From an uncultured bacterium (GTDB taxonomy: Bacteria; Bacteroidota; Bacteroidia; Bacteroidales; JACABE01), in assembly GCA_903911455.1 (NCBI GenBank), contig CAIWDQ010000270.1:1-13158 (forward strand): a stretch of DNA of 13,158 nucleotides. The letters run 5' to 3'. Positions 1 through 7,009 of this stretch are shown one piece after another. The notes below the pieces were generated by a model. That model was not told where the DNA came from and ran no database searches. It saw only the letters and a program-made list of their open reading frames with translations. Made by a program: the position numbers and the translations under genes. Each line of letters starts with the position of its first letter. Position 1 is the stretch's first letter.

Positions 1-264
1 AAATCCTAATTTCTTGTAGGGAAAACTCTATTAATTTTAATTAACACTTTGAGAATATAATTATTCATCATATTCAAGATTTCAAGCCACAAATTTAATG
101 TAAAAAAATGAATACTTTGCGTTTTTTATTTCACAATTACGAAATAATGATGAAAATTTAATATTGAAATTTGTATGCATTGTATTTCAGATATTTATGT
201 AAATTAAATATTCTCACAATTGTGAAAATGTGATGAAATAATTATGAAATTTAAAAATTATGAT
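1..264. other. AT-rich intergenic region with an imperfect direct repeat
   Basis: I see no gene here. The stretch lies downstream of the minus-strand peptidase gene and beyond its terminator. It contains two 24-base segments, 132-155 and 215-238, that agree at 19 of 24 positions. Both begin CACAATT, share GAAA in the middle and end GATGAAA. The second includes the perfect 10-base palindrome CACAATTGTG (215-224). In such AT-rich sequence this may be chance or a regulatory site for a gene to the left of the window. Confidence 0.3.
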
Positions 265-297
265 AAAAAGCCTGCCATTTTGAACAGCAGACTTTTT
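265..297 (-). terminator. Rho-independent terminator of the C10 peptidase cluster
   Basis: Read on the minus strand, an 11-base stem AAAAAGTCTGC pairs with GCAGGCTTTTT across an 11-base loop. The only non-Watson-Crick pair is a G-U wobble in the minus-strand RNA; on the plus strand the same position is a C-A mismatch. This favours function on the minus strand. The stem ends in a run of T and starts about 40 bases after the peptidase stop codon, so it fits as the end of the three-gene minus-strand transcript. Confidence 0.75.
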
Positions 298-338
298 GTA
301 ATATTTTCTATTTGATAAATCCATAATATAACTAAACT

Positions 339-2597
339 TTAAAATGTATTTAACTTAATTATTTTCTTGTACTCAAATACTTTCCCATTATCAAGTATAA
401 TTAAGTAAACACCTGAAATAAAATTTGTTATTGGTAATATTATTTTTCCGATAAAGTTCCCTTTATAAACAGACTGTCCAATTGAATTAAGAATCTCAAA
501 AAATATTCTTTCATTATTTCCTATATTTTCGATAGTTAGTTCATTAGAAACAGGATTTGGATAAATTTTAATAGTATTTGATTGCGATAATTCATTAATA
601 TTAGTGGTAGTATTCCCTGCTTGAGTAATCATAATAGAAGTTCCATTCATAGATATAAATCCATTTCTAGGGAAAAAGCTTAAATTAGCCGATACATGAA
701 ACTTTATTACATTATTTAAAGCACTGGTTACATTTAACCAATCCGGACTGCTTGATAAGGTAGAATAAGCACAGGAAGAATTAATATTATAAACAAAACT
801 ATAATCCCCTTCATAATATTCTAAAGGTTGAAAATTACCTGAAGGAATAAATGATACTGCACAATTTACACTTGCTCCACTTATCGTAACTGTAAATGTC
901 TGTCCCACTACTGAAATTGTCCCTGACACTGTATTAGTAGATGTATTTGCATCAACTGAATATAATAAAGTGCTGTTCCCTATACCGTTTGTAGCTGAAG
1001 TTATATGTAACCATAAAGGTTTGTTTGAAAAAGCAGACCAAACACAATTACTAGCTGTGTTTATAGAAAAGCTCCCACTACCACCTGTAGCAGGACAAGG
1101 AGTAGACGATGTAGGCGAAAGACTATACGTACAATTTAATCCTGTTACAGTAATATTATATGTTAAATTAGTTGAAGAACCTGTAATAGTTATTGAACCA
1201 TTTAAGGTATTTGAGTTTGTGTTTGGATCTACGCTGTAACTAATATTCCCATTTCCAGTCCCACTTGAACTTGAAGTTATGTGTAGCCATGATGGATTAT
1301 TAGAAGTAACATTCCAAGCACAATTCGTTGAAGTAATTATATTAAAATTACCAGTGCCTCCATTTGAAGAAAAACTATTACTGTTTTGAGATAAAGAATA
1401 ATTGCATAAATTTGGTATAGGTTTAATACCAATGAGGGCACTGTGATACAGATTAAAATTTATCCCAGGTGATGGGATAAGAGAATTAATAGAATAATAA
1501 CCATTATCAATGCCTCCCCATCCCCAGTTCATATGCATATATCCTGATGGATCATAACCATCACAAACCCATGTATGGCCTCCACTTGTTTCTCGTCCTA
1601 CATATTGAACCGGACGTCCATTATCTAATTCATTTTTAAGTAATGCAATCCAATTAGCATCAATAGGATAATTTGAGCGTAATACGCCTTGAATCGTAGA
1701 AGAATTATACCCAAAATAGGTAGTAAAAGCTGATTGAGCAGATACTGCATGATATCCAAAATTATCATTTGTTAATACATATGCCCCACTTCCACCATTA
1801 GAGGCAATACCATAACTCATATTAACACTTACACCACATTGATACTTTAAAGTTGCAATATAGCTGTTTGAAGATGTTAAGGAGTTAGGCATTAAAGACC
1901 AATTATAAGTTGTAGTGCCAAAGTTTGCAGATTGTAATCCATAAGTTGGGTCAGTATATGAATGAGTGCCCGTACCAGTTGAAGGATAATTCCAATATTT
2001 CATAATTTGAGCCATCGCTGTGGCAACACAACCTGTAACAGTGTGCTGGGAAGCAGAATTATCATAAGGACAAAGATCGTTATAATAGGGAGATTGATCC
2101 CAGGTTGTTTGTAATAAAGGACTCACACTTGATCTTGTATTGTTTCCTTGTGTTTTTCCTTGAAGAAGATTTTTCCATTCTGTTTTAATTTCTTTAGTTG
2201 GCAAGAGATTATTTTCAATCACAAATTGAATCTGATTACTATAATCCAACAGCCATCCTGAAATGTTAGAAGGTAAGTTTTCCGTAAGGAATAAACTTTG
2301 AAGTGAATATCCTAAAATTGGCATTACATTATCATCCGCAGAAACAATCACAAAGCCTTTTGAATTTATACAATTAAATATATAAAAGTAATTTACTGAA
2401 TTAGATTTTAAATTAACTGAACTTTTATGTTGTCCTGCTTTATAAACCAAAGTTAAATTAATATTAGCTTTAATATTACTAGTTTGAGAAATTATAAAAT
2501 TCTTACCAATTAGTTTGGCTGTATTTTCATCAATTTGCTTGGCTGATAAAACCAAGCAAATTGATAGAAAAAATATGAAAGTGAAAAGCGTTTTCAT
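339..2597 (-). CDS. Secreted C10-family (streptopain-like) cysteine peptidase with BACON domains and T9SS sorting signal
   Basis: This 752-residue protein is a secreted papain-fold cysteine protease. Residues 1-19 form a signal peptide. Residues about 20-150 resemble the Spi/streptopain propeptide (GFVIVSADD at 81-89). The catalytic domain is about 158-393, with the nucleophile C190 in TGCVATAMAQIMKYWNYP, a candidate oxyanion Q331, catalytic H341 in GGHTW and the NWGWGG motif at 357-362. It closes with GIKP, as streptopain does. Three BACON-like beta-sandwich repeats follow (about 398-486, 488-576 and 578-660). The first two are near-duplicates, with WLHITS in each. Residues about 672-752 are a T9SS type A sorting domain (IYPNPVSN). 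BACON domains are usually linked to glycan or mucin binding. It is the last gene of the minus-strand cluster, 16 bases after its neighbour, and is followed by a terminator. All catalytic residues look intact, so I expect an active enzyme. Its substrate is unknown. Confidence 0.92.
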   Translation of the reverse strand: MKTLFTFIFFLSICLVLSAKQIDENTAKLIGKNFIISQTSNIKANINLTLVYKAGQHKSSVNLKSNSVNYFYIFNCINSKGFVIVSADDNVMPILGYSLQSLFLTENLPSNISGWLLDYSNQIQFVIENNLLPTKEIKTEWKNLLQGKTQGNNTRSSVSPLLQTTWDQSPYYNDLCPYDNSASQHTVTGCVATAMAQIMKYWNYPSTGTGTHSYTDPTYGLQSANFGTTTYNWSLMPNSLTSSNSYIATLKYQCGVSVNMSYGIASNGGSGAYVLTNDNFGYHAVSAQSAFTTYFGYNSSTIQGVLRSNYPIDANWIALLKNELDNGRPVQYVGRETSGGHTWVCDGYDPSGYMHMNWGWGGIDNGYYSINSLIPSPGINFNLYHSALIGIKPIPNLCNYSLSQNSNSFSSNGGTGNFNIITSTNCAWNVTSNNPSWLHITSSSSGTGNGNISYSVDPNTNSNTLNGSITITGSSTNLTYNITVTGLNCTYSLSPTSSTPCPATGGSGSFSINTASNCVWSAFSNKPLWLHITSATNGIGNSTLLYSVDANTSTNTVSGTISVVGQTFTVTISGASVNCAVSFIPSGNFQPLEYYEGDYSFVYNINSSCAYSTLSSSPDWLNVTSALNNVIKFHVSANLSFFPRNGFISMNGTSIMITQAGNTTTNINELSQSNTIKIYPNPVSNELTIENIGNNERIFFEILNSIGQSVYKGNFIGKIILPITNFISGVYLIILDNGKVFEYKKIIKLNTF

Positions 2598-2613
2598 ATA
2601 AATTATTCTTTAA

Positions 2614-4671
2614 TTATTGAATAATTATTTTTCGAGTAACAGAAAACTCGTCTGAAACAAATCGAATGAGATAACTGCCGTAAGTTAGTTTCTCGGGTTT
2701 AATGAAATTAACTGAATGTCCCCCTGAGCTAAATTCACCTTCAGAAATAGTAAGTACTTCTTTACCTAATAAATCTAATAACTTAATAGATATTTTACTT
2801 TTCTTGGAGAGTTTTAATTTAATTATGGCAGAATTCTTTACAGGATTAGGATTAATTGAAAATTGATCATTGTTTATTGAGTCCCCTAATTCTATAATCC
2901 CAACTATGCAAGATACAGTATGACTTATTGTATTATTCCCACAGGCATTAATTACTTGCAAGGAAACATTAAAAGGTGGTGTCCCGACAAAAGTATGCTG
3001 TGGACTTTGTAAGATAGATGTATTATAGCTCCCAGAATTAGGATCATTAAAATTCCAATTCCAAGAAATCGGATTATTTGTGGAATTATCTATAAAATTA
3101 TAATTACATTGATTGTTAGTATAGGTAAATAAGGCTGTTGGGATTGTATTAGTAGTAATTGTTATTGAATTTGAGGATGCACTTGTTCCACAAGAAGGAG
3201 TAGTTGCAGTACAAGAATACGTTCCCGCATTTGTTACATTATTACTTGTTCCACTTCCTGAAGGATTCCAATTATAGGTACATCCGGTACATGAATTTGT
3301 TACTAATAATGTTGCTGAACCAGAACCCTGACAAAAACTTGTAATTCCACCTTGAGCAGAAATCACTGGGGTAATTGGTGTAGGATTAACCGTTACATTG
3401 ATACTTCCCATTGTTCCGTTTCCACTACTATTAGAAGGAGTGGCTGTAATTGTAATATTGCCCGAATTTTGAGGGGTTGTGGTAAAACTAGCACTTGTAC
3501 CATTTTGCGTAGAAGGATTGCACCCAGGGGCTGACCAAGCGTAATTAGTCGCATTTGAGGCTGAAACAGTGAAAGTCATTTGAGTATTGGCACAAGCTGT
3601 TGTATTCCCTGTTACATTGGCTGTCCCCGGAACTGCCCCATTCACGGTAATAGTCTTACTTGTTTGATTTGAACCGTTAGTATTTGTAGCTGTAAGAGTA
3701 ATAGTAAATGAACCTGTATTTGCAAATGTAATACTAGGGTTAGTAGATGTAGCACTAGGATTAAAGCTTACACCTGTTGAAGGTGTAGACGTCCATGAAT
3801 ATGTTGGAGTAGGAGTACCAGTTGAATTATTAGTAGTGGTGATAGTTCCTCCTTGATTAATTGAATTTTGAGATACACTAAAGTTTGCAGTAGGGGCAGT
3901 ACCTGTTGAGGCTCCTGCTTGATTTATCGTTAAAGTAGCTACATTAGTTGTTCCCGAATTTGCATCATTAACATATATATATCCTGTTTGAGATCCTACG
4001 ATGTTGTTGGTTACATGATAATTAAACACCCCATTCGATCCATAGTTATCAAAGACAATCCAAGAATTTGGGAAAGAAAGATTGTATGAACACGAAGTTC
4101 CTGTAGCACTTACTGTCGCTGAATAGCTACCTCCTGTAGCAGGGACAGATTGAGAAGTTGGACTAACTGCCCAATTCGTACATCCTGATGAACCGGATCT
4201 TCTCCAGACTAACTTGTTATATGGAGAACCTGTATTACTTTGACACCAAGTTGAATTATTATATGCACTCGTTAATATTAATACAGTACCAGTAAAAGTA
4301 GCCGTATAACTTATATACGGTGCTGTTGAATATGTACCGCAATAATCATCAGAGAAACAAAGAAAATTTGCATTAGGAGGATTGTTATACTCATATAATG
4401 TCATCTGAGCATCCCAAGCTGTAGACATTCCACCGAATGATTCACAATATGACCATTCATATGTATATCCACTTGTGACACTAAACAAAGTCCAATTACC
4501 AGCATTCATGTATGCACTGACAGATGACCAACTAGAGCTTGTTGTAGAAAAGGTTGTAGTGGGATATTGAGTTGCAAAATTTTGACAGTGAGTTCCACTT
4601 AAACATTCTTGTCCTTCAGATTGAAAACAAATCAAAGAACAAATTATGATTAAAAATATAATCTTTTTCAT
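2614..4671 (-). CDS. Secreted multidomain PKD/Ig-like surface protein with T9SS sorting signal
   Basis: This 685-residue protein has no visible catalytic motif and looks like an adhesin or binding protein. Residues 1-20 or 21 form a signal peptide (MKKIIFLIIICSLICFQSEG, then Q). Residues about 22-164 form a Cys-rich beta-sandwich-like domain that I do not recognise, with cysteines at 23, 29, 76, 105, 111, 143 and 164. Residues about 165-253 are BACON-like and end in LTINQAG. A PKD domain spans about 260-345. Ig/PKD-like modules span about 348-430 and 433-508, and a further PKD domain about 510-590 (NWNFNDP). Residues about 600-685 are a T9SS type A sorting domain (INPNPV to RKIIIQ). The protein is rich in Ser, Thr and Asn. 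It lies 24 bases after the lipoprotein gene and 16 bases before the peptidase, so the three are probably co-transcribed. A role as a surface partner of the peptidase is inference only. Confidence 0.85.
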   Translation of the reverse strand: MKKIIFLIIICSLICFQSEGQECLSGTHCQNFATQYPTTTFSTTSSSWSSVSAYMNAGNWTLFSVTSGYTYEWSYCESFGGMSTAWDAQMTLYEYNNPPNANFLCFSDDYCGTYSTAPYISYTATFTGTVLILTSAYNNSTWCQSNTGSPYNKLVWRRSGSSGCTNWAVSPTSQSVPATGGSYSATVSATGTSCSYNLSFPNSWIVFDNYGSNGVFNYHVTNNIVGSQTGYIYVNDANSGTTNVATLTINQAGASTGTAPTANFSVSQNSINQGGTITTTNNSTGTPTPTYSWTSTPSTGVSFNPSATSTNPSITFANTGSFTITLTATNTNGSNQTSKTITVNGAVPGTANVTGNTTACANTQMTFTVSASNATNYAWSAPGCNPSTQNGTSASFTTTPQNSGNITITATPSNSSGNGTMGSINVTVNPTPITPVISAQGGITSFCQGSGSATLLVTNSCTGCTYNWNPSGSGTSNNVTNAGTYSCTATTPSCGTSASSNSITITTNTIPTALFTYTNNQCNYNFIDNSTNNPISWNWNFNDPNSGSYNTSILQSPQHTFVGTPPFNVSLQVINACGNNTISHTVSCIVGIIELGDSINNDQFSINPNPVKNSAIIKLKLSKKSKISIKLLDLLGKEVLTISEGEFSSGGHSVNFIKPEKLTYGSYLIRFVSDEFSVTRKIIIQ

Positions 4672-4695
4672 AATATATTTGTATTTAATGTTTTA

Positions 4696-5454
4696 TTATT
4701 GTTTAATAAATCCAGCTTCTTTCCTAATTTGAGGGACTTGATTTTTTATACGAATTAAATCTTCTTTTGGAAGTAAATCCCAAACTCTCTTCATAGTGGA
4801 TTGGTAAAATTCCTTTAAAGCATTGGCGATAGGATTATGAACTCCGGGATTATTTAATGGAATCGTATTAGGTTGTTGAAATCCCTGATATTTACCTTCA
4901 GCTTTTACTACAATTTCTGTTTGCGGAATAGGTAAACTTTTAACTAATAATTTTTGTTTAGTAAATGTTTCTGAAACATAAAGTGTAATTTTTCCACTTA
5001 GAGTTAAAGTGCCTTGATATCTTGAAACATCCCCCATGCCATATGCACCTGGAGGAGAATACCTCCAACCTCCCGAAGTTTCGCTAATATACATTTCTAT
5101 ATCAGCAAACAAGCCTAATTCGCATTCTGTCTTATCTGAATAGGTCATTAAATCGTAGCCATCATAAGGTCCTTTTACGATATAGCCTCTTGCAGTTAAG
5201 ATTTCTTCAAAATCTTTTCCCATACTAGAGCGAAATTGTTTAAAAGGTGACTTTTCTGAATAGGCAAAATTTCCTTGATAAATTGGCTCAAATAAAGCAA
5301 TTTTTATTCCAGCACTACCCGGCTCAACAGTGCTTGGTGGAGAAAAATCGTAATCCGGAACTTCTAAAGGTGTTGTTATTTTGTTCATAGCACATGAACA
5401 AAATAAAAGAGCAACAAATACAAATGTTGCGATGAAGTAAAATGTTTTTTTCAT
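4696..5454 (-). CDS. HpaA-like (neuraminyllactose-binding hemagglutinin family) lipoprotein
   Basis: This 252-residue protein begins with a lipoprotein signal, a hydrophobic stretch at 5-18 followed by FCSC with C21 as the likely lipidated cysteine. It is therefore probably anchored to the outer membrane. The mature part resembles the HpaA/NLBH lipoproteins of Helicobacter in layout: an early beta strand (IKIALFEP), then KQFRSSMGKDFEEILTARGY, the segment VKGPYDGYDLMTYSDK, a central beta-rich part and a helical C-terminus ending in basic residues. HpaA was first described as a sialyl-lactose-binding adhesin in Helicobacter pylori, though that binding role is disputed. The role in this organism is unknown. 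It is the first gene of the minus-strand cluster, and its 5' side faces the structured element at 5581-5749. The family call comes from memory of the motif pattern, so I am only moderately sure. The lipoprotein call is firmer. Confidence 0.6.
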   Translation of the reverse strand: MKKTFYFIATFVFVALLFCSCAMNKITTPLEVPDYDFSPPSTVEPGSAGIKIALFEPIYQGNFAYSEKSPFKQFRSSMGKDFEEILTARGYIVKGPYDGYDLMTYSDKTECELGLFADIEMYISETSGGWRYSPPGAYGMGDVSRYQGTLTLSGKITLYVSETFTKQKLLVKSLPIPQTEIVVKAEGKYQGFQQPNTIPLNNPGVHNPIANALKEFYQSTMKRVWDLLPKEDLIRIKNQVPQIRKEAGFIKQ

Positions 5455-5580
5455 TTTTTATTAATTTATTAATTTCCCTACTCATTTGGCTTTTCGGTAA
5501 CGCCCCGTTTTTAATATGGTTTCTAGACTCCACAATATGTTTTGTCCAATTCCCGGAGACGAAAATAATAAATTGATAAA

Positions 5581-5749
5581 ATAAAAAAGCGTGGGAACTT
5601 AACTTTACCTGTCTGAGAGGCTCTGGAAAGCCCACGATACAAATAAGAAAAGCCCACGCCGTGGCGTGAGCGATAATACTTATTATTTCTGTATCGTTAA
5701 AAATTTTCCAGATTTCTCAGACAAAAATAAAAAGCTAACGCTTTTTTAT
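5581..5749 (-). ncRNA. Candidate structured RNA: 169-base nested inverted repeat
   Basis: Nested arms pair in order. ATAAAAAAGCG (5581-5591) pairs with 5739-5749 over 11 bases. TGTCTGAGA (5610-5618) pairs with 5715-5723 over 9. TCTGGAAA (5622-5629) pairs with 5705-5712 over 8. ACGATAC (5634-5640) pairs with 5691-5697 over 7. AAATAA (5641-5646) pairs with 5683-5688. An apical hairpin CACGC-CGTG-GCGTG spans 5655-5668. The result is one long rod broken by internal loops, recalling the general shape of 6S RNA, but I cannot assign a family. Minus strand is favoured by a promoter-like site at 5799-5806. There, GCGTGGG (5653-5659) could also pair with CCCACGC (5589-5595) directly before a T run, like a terminator. 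A second terminator-like hairpin, AAAAAGC-TAAC-GCTTTTT (5729-5746), lies inside. The element could instead be a leader of the lipoprotein cluster, a palindromic mobile repeat or a recombination site. The segment aaagcccacg occurs twice (5627-5636 and 5649-5658). Confidence 0.35.
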
Positions 5750-5798
5750 GAATATATTATAGAGTTTATGTCATACAATTATTTTTAAATATCGCGGA

Positions 5799-5806
5799 CA
5801 AAGATA
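5799..5806 (-). promoter_or_regulatory. Possible Bacteroidota -7 element (TATCTTTG), minus strand
   Basis: The minus strand reads TATCTTTG, a full match to the Bacteroidota -7 consensus TAnnTTTG. No TTTG lies at the expected -33 distance, so the support is partial. If active, transcription would start near 5790-5794 and run through the inverted-repeat element (5581-5749), then possibly into the lipoprotein gene at 5454 with a leader of about 340 bases. Confidence 0.35.
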
Positions 5807-5856
5807 CTAAATTAAAAACAGAATATTTTAATTTTCATAATAATTTTTTAAAAATA

Positions 5857-5903
5857 TTTCAATAAAGACTACTTCAAAAAACTATAATAATATTTTATTG
5901 AAA
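5857..5903. repeat. 10-base inverted repeat upstream of the recombinase
   Basis: TTTCAATAAA (5857-5866) is the exact reverse complement of TTTATTGAAA (5894-5903), with a 27-base spacer. It lies about 120 bases before the recombinase start. Because the region is very AT-rich, chance is a real possibility. It could be a regulator or recombinase binding site. Confidence 0.25.
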
Positions 5904-5921
5904 ATTTAATTCCTGCTTTGC

Positions 5922-5936
5922 AAGTATATTATACTT
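5922..5936. promoter_or_regulatory. Candidate operator dyad upstream of the recombinase
   Basis: AAGTAT (5922-5927) and ATACTT (5931-5936) are perfect inverted arms around a 3-base centre. The dyad is about 86 bases upstream of the recombinase start and follows a TTTG (5917-5920). A weak -7-like TATATTTT occurs at 5968-5975. This may be an operator for the recombinase/STAND transcript, but no matching regulator gene is in the window. Confidence 0.25.
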
Positions 5937-6022
5937 CTGAAATAAGATGTTTAATTATTAAAAACCCTATATTTTACAATCTTTTTACGTTTCACTCATA
6001 ATAAATATTAAAAAAAATTCAA

Positions 6023-6967
6023 ATGAACACAATTCAAAATAACTTTAAAGAATTCATTAATCACTGTAAGTATGAAAAAAACTTAAGTGAAAAGACTATA
6101 AAGGCATATAGTATTGACATAACTCAATTTATTAAATTTCTAATTGAAAAAGAACATTCTTTAGATATAGATAAAATTACAAAGGTTGAAATAAGAGAAT
6201 ATCTTGAAGAAATTTCATTTTTAAAACCAAAATCTATTAAACGGAAAATAGCTACTATGAAAGCTATGTTTAACTTTTTTGAATTTGAAGATAAGATTCT
6301 TATCAATCCTTTTAGGAAAATGAGAATTAAGATCCAAGAGAACAAGACGTTGCCAAAAGTAATGGAAATTAGAGATGTAAATGCTATCTTCAAATTAGCT
6401 TATTTTAAGTACAATTCATGTAAAGATTTAAATGCTTATTCTTATTTTGAATCCCTGAGAAATGTTGTAGTAATAGAATTGTTATTTGCTACAGGAGGAA
6501 GAGTTTCAGAAATTGCCAATCTAAAAAAAGAGGATATGGATTTTTATTCAGGAACAGTTAGTATAAAAGGTAAAGGAAATAAAGAACGTAATATTCAAAT
6601 TTGCAACAAAGAAACACTTAAAATATTAAAAGAGTATTACAAAACTTTCAAAATTAAAATTCAAAATAGTGGAGGGTTTTTTCTAATAAATCGTTTAGGA
6701 AACAAACTTTCTGACCAATCTATTAGAGGGATAGTAAAGATACTATCAAAAGAAGCAAAGATACAGAAACATATTACTCCGCATGTTTTTAGACATACTC
6801 TAGCTACTCTCCTTCTTGAAAAAGATGTTGACATTAAATATATACAATCCATTCTTGGACATAGTTCAATTATGACTACTCAAATATATACACATGTAAA
6901 TCGTAAAAAGCAAAGACAAATATTAACTACAAAGCATCCAAGAAAAGATTTTTCTATGCAATGTTAG
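6023..6967 (+). CDS. Tyrosine recombinase (XerC/XerD-like integrase)
   Basis: This 314-residue protein is a site-specific tyrosine recombinase, which cuts and rejoins DNA through a phosphotyrosine link. Residues about 1-90 form the SAM-like core-binding domain (EKNLSEKTIKAYSIDITQF). The catalytic domain follows with R160 (ATGGRVSE), likely K184 (KGKGNKER), H254 and R257 (TPHVFRH), H280 (ILGHSS) and nucleophile Y289 (IYTH). All catalytic residues are present and the length is normal for XerC/D-like proteins, so it should be active. About ten extra residues (near 130-144) precede the first catalytic box. They do not make it an integron integrase that I can recognise. It lies 42 bases upstream of the nuclease-STAND gene on the same strand. 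Its stop codon overlaps an arm of a recombination-site-like dyad (6964-6991), and the 24-base inverted repeat begins eight bases after it. It is a good candidate for the enzyme that acts on those repeats. By eye it is more AT-rich than the T9SS genes. Confidence 0.9.
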   Translation: MNTIQNNFKEFINHCKYEKNLSEKTIKAYSIDITQFIKFLIEKEHSLDIDKITKVEIREYLEEISFLKPKSIKRKIATMKAMFNFFEFEDKILINPFRKMRIKIQENKTLPKVMEIRDVNAIFKLAYFKYNSCKDLNAYSYFESLRNVVVIELLFATGGRVSEIANLKKEDMDFYSGTVSIKGKGNKERNIQICNKETLKILKEYYKTFKIKIQNSGGFFLINRLGNKLSDQSIRGIVKILSKEAKIQKHITPHVFRHTLATLLLEKDVDIKYIQSILGHSSIMTTQIYTHVNRKKQRQILTTKHPRKDFSMQC

Positions 6968-6991
6968 TTATTCTTAATAAAGGATAACTAA
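6964..6991. other. Recombinase core-site-like dyad at the end of the recombinase gene
   Basis: TTAGTTATTC (6964-6973) faces GGATAACTAA (6982-6991) across the 8-base centre TTAATAAA (6974-6981). Nine of ten positions pair perfectly, and the tenth (T6972 with G6983) is a wobble. Two arms of about 10 bases around a 6-8 base centre is the usual layout of a tyrosine-recombinase core site. It overlaps the stop codon and the left 24-base repeat. As RNA it could also be an intergenic hairpin, but no T run follows, so a terminator is unlikely. Confidence 0.45.
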
Positions 6992-6998
6992 TAATTAT
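6975..6998 (+). repeat. Left copy of the 24-base inverted repeat flanking the STAND/glycosyltransferase segment
   Basis: This segment consists of TAATAAA, one variable base (G here), then GATAACTAATAATTAT. The reverse complement at 11486-11509 matches 23 of 24 bases. The copy sits 8 bases after the recombinase stop codon and 11 bases before the STAND start codon. See the right copy and the findings for the invertible-segment hypothesis. Confidence 0.8.
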
Positions 6999-7009
6999 AC
7001 GTTTTAGCG

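Larger units (their letters stand above)
5455..6022. other. 568-base intergenic region between divergent transcription units
   Basis: No convincing gene is present. The region separates the minus-strand T9SS cluster from the plus-strand recombinase. It holds the nested inverted repeat at 5581-5749, a minus-strand promoter-like site at 5799-5806, a 10-base inverted repeat at 5857-5903 and a 15-base dyad at 5922-5936. The 5640-5670 part is strikingly more GC-rich than its flanks. That is unusual for an intergenic stretch here and fits a structured RNA or recombination site. Confidence 0.6.

Noticed and set aside
970..1239. Plus-strand open frame inside the C10 peptidase gene
   Set aside because: It is antisense to a well-supported catalytic/BACON protein and has no domain signature. 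The same holds for antisense frames at 3352-3534, 6124-6393, 6661-6852, 11261-11452, 11635-11853 and 11941-12228.
5497..5561. Weak pairing of GACTCC (5526-5531) with GGAGAC (5555-5560) and the AACGCCCCGTT palindrome (5499-5509) as a leader structure
   Set aside because: The pairings are short and imperfect. I could not link them to a known regulatory RNA.
5324..5635. Minus-strand open frame of 103 codons across the start of the lipoprotein gene and the structured element
   Set aside because: It overlaps the well-supported lipoprotein in another frame and half of the inverted repeat, and its translation shows no recognisable domain or signal. It is most likely a chance frame.
5581..5749. Integron attC site for the neighbouring recombinase
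   Set aside because: The outer arms do not match the attC end-box consensus (RYYYAAC and GTTRRRY), the element is longer than typical attC sites, and the recombinase lacks a recognisable integron-integrase insertion.
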